From assembly GCA_030639445.1 (NCBI GenBank), contig DAOWCR010000025.1:1-11005 (forward strand): a stretch of DNA of 11,005 nucleotides. Reading direction: 5' to 3'. Origin of the DNA: Dehalococcoidales bacterium (GTDB taxonomy: Bacteria; Chloroflexota; Dehalococcoidia; Dehalococcoidales; RBG-16-60-22). Position numbers and translations under genes: made by a program. The notes below the pieces were generated by a model. The model was not told where the DNA came from. It made no database searches and saw only the letters and a program-made list of their open reading frames with translations. Of this stretch, positions 6,420-11,005 are shown piece after piece. Each line of letters starts with the position of its first letter. The first letter of the stretch is position 1.

Positions 6420-7013
6420 ATGGGTGAAGAAATAAAAAGCGCTCTGGAAATCGCCATGGAGAAGGTGGAGAAGTTGGGTGGCGTAACCGAAGAGGAGCGC
6501 CGGAAGTGGAAATATGTCCCGGAAGGGGAAAAACTGGCGGCCAGATACCTCAAGCAAGACCTGAACCTGGTGGTGGAACTGGGAAAGTACGGGGAAGATG
6601 CCAGAAAATGTGTTATTGAGGGAGCCGGCGATATACTGACCAGAAATATCGGCCTGCCGCGTAATGATTTAGCCAGAAAGAACAATAGAAGGGCTATGGA
6701 TGGGTTAAAAGTACTGAAGAGTGATAAAGTGAGCGTGGAAAACGTCTACAGCCGGATGAGGCGTATCTTTGACCATTACCTGGAACAGGGAGAACAGCAG
6801 AAAAAGCAGGCTTACCAATCGTTGAAGACTGAGTTTGAGGCCAAGGTACAACAGGCAATGCAGCAGCAGCTCGGCACATTCGCTGGGGTCAAGATAGACG
6901 TGGAAAACCAGCCCCAATTTCAGGAAGAATGGCGCCAGTTACAGGCTCAACTGGAGTCGCAGTATGACAAGCTACTGGATGAATACAAGCGGGAGCTATC
7001 CGCCATAGCTTAG
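6420..7013 (+). CDS. Unknown helical/coiled-coil protein
   Basis: I do not recognise this 197 aa protein with certainty. It has no signal peptide or membrane segment and is rich in Glu, Lys, Gln and Arg. It starts MGEEIKSALEIAMEKVEKLG, a likely amphipathic helix. The C-terminal part from about 115 to 150 (HYLEQGEQQKKQAYQSLKTE and following) and from about 165 to the end (QFQEEWRQLQAQLESQYDKL and following) looks strongly helical and probably coiled-coil. It has a single Cys (63) and no catalytic motif that I can see, so a structural or scaffolding role is more likely than an enzyme. The stop is 9 bases before the next start, and a TATAAT box lies upstream, so it probably heads a three-gene operon ending in the thymidylate synthase homologue. 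Confidence 0.75.
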   Translation: MGEEIKSALEIAMEKVEKLGGVTEEERRKWKYVPEGEKLAARYLKQDLNLVVELGKYGEDARKCVIEGAGDILTRNIGLPRNDLARKNNRRAMDGLKVLKSDKVSVENVYSRMRRIFDHYLEQGEQQKKQAYQSLKTEFEAKVQQAMQQQLGTFAGVKIDVENQPQFQEEWRQLQAQLESQYDKLLDEYKRELSAIA

Positions 7014-7022
7014 GGGAAACCG

Positions 7023-7724
7023 ATGGGTGCCAGTGACGATAGAATCGAATATACGGTCAGGCATACCGAGATATTAAGGCCGCCCAGGCAGAGCCTGGCT
7101 ACTTTCGGCACGACCAATATCTACTACTACCTGGTGACGGAACCGGCCTATGCCGAGATTACGGGAGCGGCTGACGAGACCGTGGTCCGGGAAGGCCGGG
7201 TAATTGCCGAGAGGCCCAGGATTGTCACTCCTTATTACCTTTCCCGGCTGGAAGGGTTTAGTCTGGAAGCCAGAAAATACCTTGACACTCTGATAAAAGC
7301 CTATGGCCCGGACGCCCCCGGCCTCTTTTATACCTACCGGAATGAACCCAAAGAACTGAACATCGTGGCGGACAAGTGGCTGGCGGTCGTTGATAAGCTG
7401 AATGCCGAGATTGATAAGCGTGGTGACCCGCTGACGTCAATTATTAAAGGCGAAGACGAGCTCTGGGACGTATCTCTAATGAAGTTCATCTATCAACTCG
7501 CCAGGAGTTCTCTGCAGGATAACCTGTCCCAGATGGGGGCCAGGGGACTCCTGAATGTGGATTCCGGCGGTGTTCCGGTTGACGCCCGGTTGAGAATCGA
7601 GGAGCTCTTCGGGAAGGCGATGAAGGGAGAGTACGACCCGCATGACCTGAAAGACGAGCTTGACCGCTGGAACCTGTTCGCGGAATACGAAGACCGGTTT
7701 TTCGCCATTTTTAAGAAGAGGTGA
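7023..7724 (+). CDS. Unknown conserved-type protein upstream of thyA homologue
   Basis: I do not recognise the family of this 233 aa soluble protein. The N-terminal third (residues 1-75) looks beta-rich, with RHTEILRPPRQSLATFGTTN (13-32) and the aromatic YYYLV next to it. The remainder is mainly helical and acidic, including YYLSRLEGFSLEARKYLDTL (71-90) and a C-terminal DLKDELDRWNLFAEYEDRFF followed by a basic end. It has no Cys and no obvious nucleotide-binding or metal motif. AGGGGA (7012-7017) is a good ribosome site for the ATG. The stop codon TGA at 7722-7724 overlaps the ribosome site of the next gene, which indicates translational coupling. A protein working with the thymidylate synthase homologue is inference from position only. 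Confidence 0.75.
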   Translation: MGASDDRIEYTVRHTEILRPPRQSLATFGTTNIYYYLVTEPAYAEITGAADETVVREGRVIAERPRIVTPYYLSRLEGFSLEARKYLDTLIKAYGPDAPGLFYTYRNEPKELNIVADKWLAVVDKLNAEIDKRGDPLTSIIKGEDELWDVSLMKFIYQLARSSLQDNLSQMGARGLLNVDSGGVPVDARLRIEELFGKAMKGEYDPHDLKDELDRWNLFAEYEDRFFAIFKKR

Positions 7725-7726
7725 GC

Positions 7727-8374
7727 ATGCAAATTACCGTAATTGACGCCAGAGACCTTTCGGAAGCCTGGTTTCTTTGCCTGGGCAAGACCCTGGCCGA
7801 AGGACGCGAGTATAAAATCGAACGCGGGAGCTATGCCGGACAGCGGCGAAAGGAGCTTGATTTTGTGGTCGTGCAGGTAAGGCATCCGGAGTCACGGCCG
7901 TTAATACCCGATGTGCCGCAGGGAGTGCCGCCGCCCAGCACCATGGATTACATCGAGAGCTATTTACCTTACCTGATGACGGCGCACCGGAAAGAAGGCG
8001 AGCAGTATACTTATGGCCAGTATCTTGAGACGCAGATAGCCGAGGTAATCAAAATGTACCGGGAGGACGGCTATAACACCAACCAGGCTTTTATGGCGGT
8101 GGGTGACAGCCAGTCTATTTTTCTCTCCGACCCCCCGTGCCTGAGGGCCATAGATACCAGAATCCGCGATAACAAGCTCGATTTTGTGGTCTATTTCCGC
8201 TCCTGGGATTTATGGGCCGGTTTCCCGTCGAACCTGGCGGCCATCCAGCTTCTGAAAGAATACATGGCCAGTGAGATAGGTGTTGAGGACGGGGAGATAA
8301 TTGCCATGAGCAAAGGCTTGCACATTTATGATTATGTCTGGGAACTGGCCAGAATTGCCGCCAGAGTGGAATAG
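7727..8374 (+). CDS. Archaeal-type thymidylate synthase homologue
   Basis: The 215 aa protein matches the short archaeal thymidylate synthase type (E. coli ThyA is 264 aa). The catalytic Cys is in DPPCLRAID (C138), followed by VYFRSWDLWAGFPSNLAAIQLL (155-176). That segment aligns with the ThyA block YQRSCDVFLGLPFNIA, which binds dUMP through Arg-Ser-x-Asp and Asn. SKGLHIYDYVWE (195-206) corresponds to the His-x-Tyr ribose-binding segment. ThyA methylates dUMP to dTMP with methylenetetrahydrofolate. The usual Arg-Arg (or Asn-Arg) that holds the dUMP phosphate of the partner subunit reads Asn-Gln (119-120), so substrate choice is uncertain. GAGG at 7718-7721 favours ATG 7727 over the GTG two codons upstream. 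No dihydrofolate reductase gene is nearby. Confidence 0.8.
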   Translation: MQITVIDARDLSEAWFLCLGKTLAEGREYKIERGSYAGQRRKELDFVVVQVRHPESRPLIPDVPQGVPPPSTMDYIESYLPYLMTAHRKEGEQYTYGQYLETQIAEVIKMYREDGYNTNQAFMAVGDSQSIFLSDPPCLRAIDTRIRDNKLDFVVYFRSWDLWAGFPSNLAAIQLLKEYMASEIGVEDGEIIAMSKGLHIYDYVWELARIAARVE

Positions 8375-8476
8375 GATTTACCGGCGTTAGCTTTTTAGGT
8401 TGCCCGGCATTCTACCTCCCGTAATCTTAGATGAACAAGATTGATATCGTTTCAGAATTAACCCTTGAACCGAAGT

Positions 8477-9748
8477 ATGGTACCATCTGGCGGCGCAGGT
8501 AAAGGCAAAGCTAAATTGAAAATAGGACTGATGGCGGTGATATGTTTCATGCTATTCGGCTGGCTCGGCGCCGGCTGTGCTCCCGGCAAAGATTTTGATG
8601 CCCGTTTGCGTACCATCGTAAAGCCATACCGATTCAGTATCGCCGGGTGGGAGGTTAGAGCCATTTTGGGTGAAGCCAGGCAGTTGGGCCAGGATAAAAA
8701 GACCAATGGCGAAGTTAGTGAAGTTAACGAGTTCTTTGCCGCCGTGGCACGGATAAAAACCCTGGAATCAGAAATTACCGCCGTTAAAGCAGACACGCGG
8801 GCGGGTGACCTGGCCTCGCTGGAGACCGAATTAGCTGAGTTGCTGCCGCAGAAGACGGCTTTAGCGGAGACGGCGGAAAAGATAATTGAGAGGCAGATAA
8901 GGGAGACCCTGTCCCGGCAGGGCATCTTCAATCCGATAGATAAATACCTGAAGATAAAGGTCGGCTTCCCGCCCCTGAATTTCAAACTGGAAAACCCGCC
9001 CAATTTGCTGGTGATTTCACCCCGGGAGCGGATAGAAAGCATCAGAGAAATCGCTCTCCTGCCGGATATCAGCCTGGAAAAAATGGAGAGTATCGAGGCG
9101 GAAGCGGATAAACTGGGGGTCTCTTCGCTGGTGGTGGAGCTCGGCGGCTTCGGTGGGACGTATCCCTCTTTTGTCACCAATAAGGCCGATTTGTCGTTTA
9201 CCGTCAATACCGCCACCGAGGAATGGCTGCACCAGTATCTTACCTTCAAACCGCTGGGATTTCGCTATCTGCGGGACTTGACCGGCATATCCCGGAATTA
9301 TGAAATCGCCACCATGAACGAGACCGTCGCCAGTATGGTCGGCAAAGAAATCGGCGCCATCATCTATGAAACATACTATTCCCGGCCTGAAGAACAGGCA
9401 AATAACGGCCGCCGGACTCCGGCCGCGGCCCCGGCGTTTGACTTCAACCGGGAGATGAGAAACATAAGAAGAGTGGTCGATAGATATCTGGCCCGGGGAG
9501 AATTTGAAGCGGCGGAAGAATTTATGGAGCAGAAGCGCCAGTACCTGGCCACCAGAGGATATCAAATTAGAAAACTGAACCAGGCTTACTTTGCCTTTTA
9601 CGGAGCTTACGCGGACAGTCCGACCTCCATCAGCCCCATCGGGGTTGAGTTGAAACAACTGAGAAGCCAGAGCGCCTCGTTGAAAGACTTTCTGGAAAGG
9701 GCGGCGGCGATGACCAGCCGGCGGGACCTGAGCCTGAGTATCAGGTAG
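8477..9748 (+). CDS. Predicted lipoprotein, metallopeptidase-like domain
   Basis: The 423 aa protein starts with a Lys-rich segment (9-15), a hydrophobic stretch IGLMAVICFMLFGWLGAGC, and a lipobox-type Cys34, so it should be exported and lipid-anchored. Residues about 80-145 look coiled-coil. A C-terminal region contains EEWLHQYLTFKPLGFRYL (248-265) and MNETVASMVGKEIG (280-293). This resembles gluzincin metallopeptidases, in which HEXXH is followed by a downstream NEXXA glutamate ligand, but here the first His is Glu (E248). LNQAYFAFYGAYADSP (367-382) is another conserved-looking segment. Peptidase activity is therefore doubtful. An upstream TTG at 8465 is in frame; I prefer ATG 8477. A start at 8531 would remove the charged N-region. 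It lies 102 bases after the thyA homologue and may be a separate unit. Confidence 0.7.
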   Translation: MVPSGGAGKGKAKLKIGLMAVICFMLFGWLGAGCAPGKDFDARLRTIVKPYRFSIAGWEVRAILGEARQLGQDKKTNGEVSEVNEFFAAVARIKTLESEITAVKADTRAGDLASLETELAELLPQKTALAETAEKIIERQIRETLSRQGIFNPIDKYLKIKVGFPPLNFKLENPPNLLVISPRERIESIREIALLPDISLEKMESIEAEADKLGVSSLVVELGGFGGTYPSFVTNKADLSFTVNTATEEWLHQYLTFKPLGFRYLRDLTGISRNYEIATMNETVASMVGKEIGAIIYETYYSRPEEQANNGRRTPAAAPAFDFNREMRNIRRVVDRYLARGEFEAAEEFMEQKRQYLATRGYQIRKLNQAYFAFYGAYADSPTSISPIGVELKQLRSQSASLKDFLERAAAMTSRRDLSLSIR

Positions 9749-9757
9749 GGCTCTAGC

Positions 9758-9787
9758 TTGACAGGACTATCGGGGGCAGCGTACAAT
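9758..9787 (+). promoter_or_regulatory. Sigma-70 type promoter for ridA-threonine synthase genes
   Basis: A perfect TTGACA (9758-9763) is followed after 18 bases by TACAAT (9782-9787), 65 bases before the ridA ATG. It lies just after the lipoprotein stop codon. This is the best promoter in the window and indicates that ridA and the downstream gene are transcribed on their own. Confidence 0.75.
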
Positions 9788-9852
9788 CCCTTCCGGGGAA
9801 AAAGGGTGAAGAAAGGCTGGCGGTGGCCGCCTTACCTTTAAGGAGTGGTTTT

Positions 9853-10233
9853 ATGAGGGAAATCTCGACGCCCAATGCCCCGAAACCGGCCGGCCACTAC
9901 TCTCAGGCCATAGTCCATAATAACCTGGTCTACGTTTCCGGGCAGCTGCCGGTGGACCCGGAGACCGGGGAGAAAAAAGTCGGCCCGATTGAAGAGCAAA
10001 CGGAGCAGGTCTTAAAGAACCTGGCCGGGATACTGAAAGCCGCCGGCTGTGGCACCGACCAGGTTATTAAGACGACGGTTTACATCTCGGACATGGCGCT
10101 GTGGAGCCGGGTGAATGCCGTCTACTCCAAATTCTTCGGGGAGCACCGCCCGGCGCGGGCGGTAGTCCCGACCAGGGACCTGCATTTCGGGTTTCAGGTA
10201 GAGATTGAAGCTATCGCCACCACCGAGAAATAG
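9853..10233 (+). CDS. ridA: RidA-family 2-iminobutanoate/2-iminopropanoate deaminase
   Basis: The 126 aa protein is a standard RidA/YjgF/UK114 member, normally a homotrimer of about 125-130 aa. It hydrolyses reactive enamine/imine intermediates such as 2-aminoacrylate, released by PLP enzymes, to 2-oxoacids and ammonia. Conserved parts are NAPKPAGHYSQAI (8-20), VYVSGQLPVDPETG (26-39), the Arg in RPARAVVP (R102, matching catalytic Arg105 of E. coli RidA), and VEIEAIA (116-122). The frame is open from a GTG at 9823, but AAGGAG (9840-9845), 7 bases ahead of ATG 9853, and family homology fix the start there. It is followed 10 bases later by a threonine synthase gene, a PLP enzyme of the threonine-isoleucine branch. 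Confidence 0.95.
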   Translation: MREISTPNAPKPAGHYSQAIVHNNLVYVSGQLPVDPETGEKKVGPIEEQTEQVLKNLAGILKAAGCGTDQVIKTTVYISDMALWSRVNAVYSKFFGEHRPARAVVPTRDLHFGFQVEIEAIATTEK

Positions 10234-10243
10234 CCCAAAAGCC

Positions 10244-11005
10244 ATGAAACTTATCTGCCGGAAATGCGGGAAAGCTTATTCGCCGGATGAGCCGGTATGG
10301 AAGTGCGTTTGCGGTCTGGTGCTGGATATCGAGTTTGAGCCGGTTTTCGATTTAGATAAAATCAAAAAAAGAAAACCGACGTTGTGGCGTTACCGGGAGG
10401 CAATTCCGGTGCAGAGTGATGCCAGTATCGTCTCCTTTGATGAAGGCTTTACTCCCCTGGCCGAAGTGGATTTTAACGGCAAGACCGTTTTAATCAAGCA
10501 GGACCAGCTATTTGTGACCGGCTCTTTTAAAGACCGGGGTGCTTCGGTGCTGGTCAGCAAGATAAAGGAGCTGGGCATCAGGGAGGTCGTGGAGGATTCT
10601 TCCGGGAATGCCGGTTCGGCTATCTCCGCTTACTGTGCCCGGGCCGGTATTGACTGCCATATCTTTGTTCCCGAAGGCACTGCGGCCGGTAAGGTCGCCC
10701 AGATACAGCATTATGGAGCGAAGCTAAACCGTATTCCGGGCACCAGGGAAGACACCGCGGCGGCGGCCCGGCAGGCGGCGAAGAATATCTATTACGCCAG
10801 CCATTCCTGGAACCCGTTCTTCTTTCAGGGGACCAAGACCTTCGCCTTTGAGGTGTGCGAGCAGCTGGGCTGGAAATCCCCGGATACGGTCATTTTACCG
10901 GTCGGTAACGGGACTCTTCTGCTGGGTGCGGCCATCGGATTTAACGAGCTTCTGGCGGCCGGGATTACGGATAAAACGCCTCGAATTATCGCCGTTCAAT
11001 CGGAA
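10244..11005 (+). CDS. thrC: Threonine synthase, zinc-ribbon type (partial)
   Basis: The first 254 residues are present; the gene continues past the window end in frame. A small N-terminal zinc ribbon is formed by CRKCG (C5, C8) and CVCG (C21, C23), typical of archaeal/plant-like threonine synthases. The PLP lysine is K96 in TGSFKDRG (92-99), preceded by FDEGFTPL (65-72). SSGNAGSA (119-126) is the phosphate/substrate loop and LPVGNGTLLLGA (218-229) the PLP-phosphate loop. The enzyme converts O-phosphohomoserine to threonine and phosphate. Related PLP fold-type II enzymes, such as cysteate synthase, share this architecture, so the substrate is likely but not proven. The ribosome site is weak (CCCAAAAGCC), suggesting coupling to ridA, whose stop is 10 bases upstream. 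Confidence 0.85.
   Translation, partial: MKLICRKCGKAYSPDEPVWKCVCGLVLDIEFEPVFDLDKIKKRKPTLWRYREAIPVQSDASIVSFDEGFTPLAEVDFNGKTVLIKQDQLFVTGSFKDRGASVLVSKIKELGIREVVEDSSGNAGSAISAYCARAGIDCHIFVPEGTAAGKVAQIQHYGAKLNRIPGTREDTAAAARQAAKNIYYASHSWNPFFFQGTKTFAFEVCEQLGWKSPDTVILPVGNGTLLLGAAIGFNELLAAGITDKTPRIIAVQSE

Noticed and set aside
6173..6685. Long minus-strand open frame of 170 codons
   Set aside because: Most of it is the antisense of the 6420 gene, with Ser/Phe/Leu-rich shadow composition; only the spacer portion is worth a comment, given as a finding.
8423..8442. AATCTT/AAGATT inverted repeat between the thyA homologue and the lipoprotein gene
   Set aside because: The 6 bp AT-rich stem with an 8-base loop and no T-tract is too weak to call a terminator or operator.
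8458..9249. Long minus-strand open frame of 263 codons opposite the lipoprotein gene
   Set aside because: Its Ser-rich composition is the typical antisense shadow of a helical, acidic protein; the + strand frame has a signal peptide, lipobox and domain motifs.
9733..9745. CCTGA-GTA-TCAGG hairpin at the end of the lipoprotein gene
   Set aside because: A 5 bp stem inside the coding end with no T-tract; likely chance.

Overview
The window is a bacterial chromosomal segment dominated by amino-acid biosynthesis, and every recognisable gene lies on the + strand. Several traits point to a Chloroflexota (Dehalococcoidia-like) genome: a single-subunit thymidylate synthase homologue of the archaeal type, the large and small isopropylmalate isomerase subunits as separate ~430 and ~166 aa proteins, a moderately GC-rich coding style, and lineage-type hypothetical proteins. 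This placement is inference; no rRNA or other phylogenetic marker is present.

Positions 1-6186 hold a branched-chain amino-acid (ilv/leu) gene run: the 3' end of ilvC, then leuA, a short MgtC/SapB-type membrane protein, leuC, a pyridoxamine-phosphate-oxidase-fold flavoprotein (start codon inside leuC), an alkyltransferase-like (MGMT-fold) protein with no PCHR active site, a ~190 bp spacer with a GC-rich dispersed-type repeat, then leuD and leuB. A hairpin at the leuB stop codon probably ends the run. Together IlvC, LeuA, LeuC/LeuD and LeuB give most of the path to the leucine precursor. The unusual features are the three non-leucine genes inserted among them, the separation of leuC from leuD, and the Arg-Arg in place of Asp-Ile in the LeuB coenzyme pocket.

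Positions 6187-6419 are an AT-richer spacer with a perfect TATAAT box. It leads into a tight three-gene unit (6420-8374): a helical/coiled-coil protein of unknown function, a second unknown protein, and the archaeal-type thymidylate synthase homologue. Positions 8477-9748 encode a predicted lipoprotein whose C-terminal half resembles a zinc-metallopeptidase domain with an altered HEXXH motif (EEWLH).

A near-consensus sigma-70 promoter (TTGACA-N18-TACAAT, 9758-9787) precedes ridA, a reactive enamine/imine deaminase. Ten bases further on is a threonine synthase gene with an N-terminal zinc ribbon, which runs off the end of the window. RidA next to a PLP-dependent enzyme fits its role of removing reactive 2-aminoacrylate-type intermediates.

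I see no rRNA, tRNA, CRISPR array, transposase or phage gene. The most novel candidates are the MGMT-like PYWR protein, the LeuB coenzyme-site change, the EEWLH lipoprotein, and the unknown-unknown-thyA operon, where the thymidylate synthase homologue also seems to lack the usual phosphate-binding arginines.
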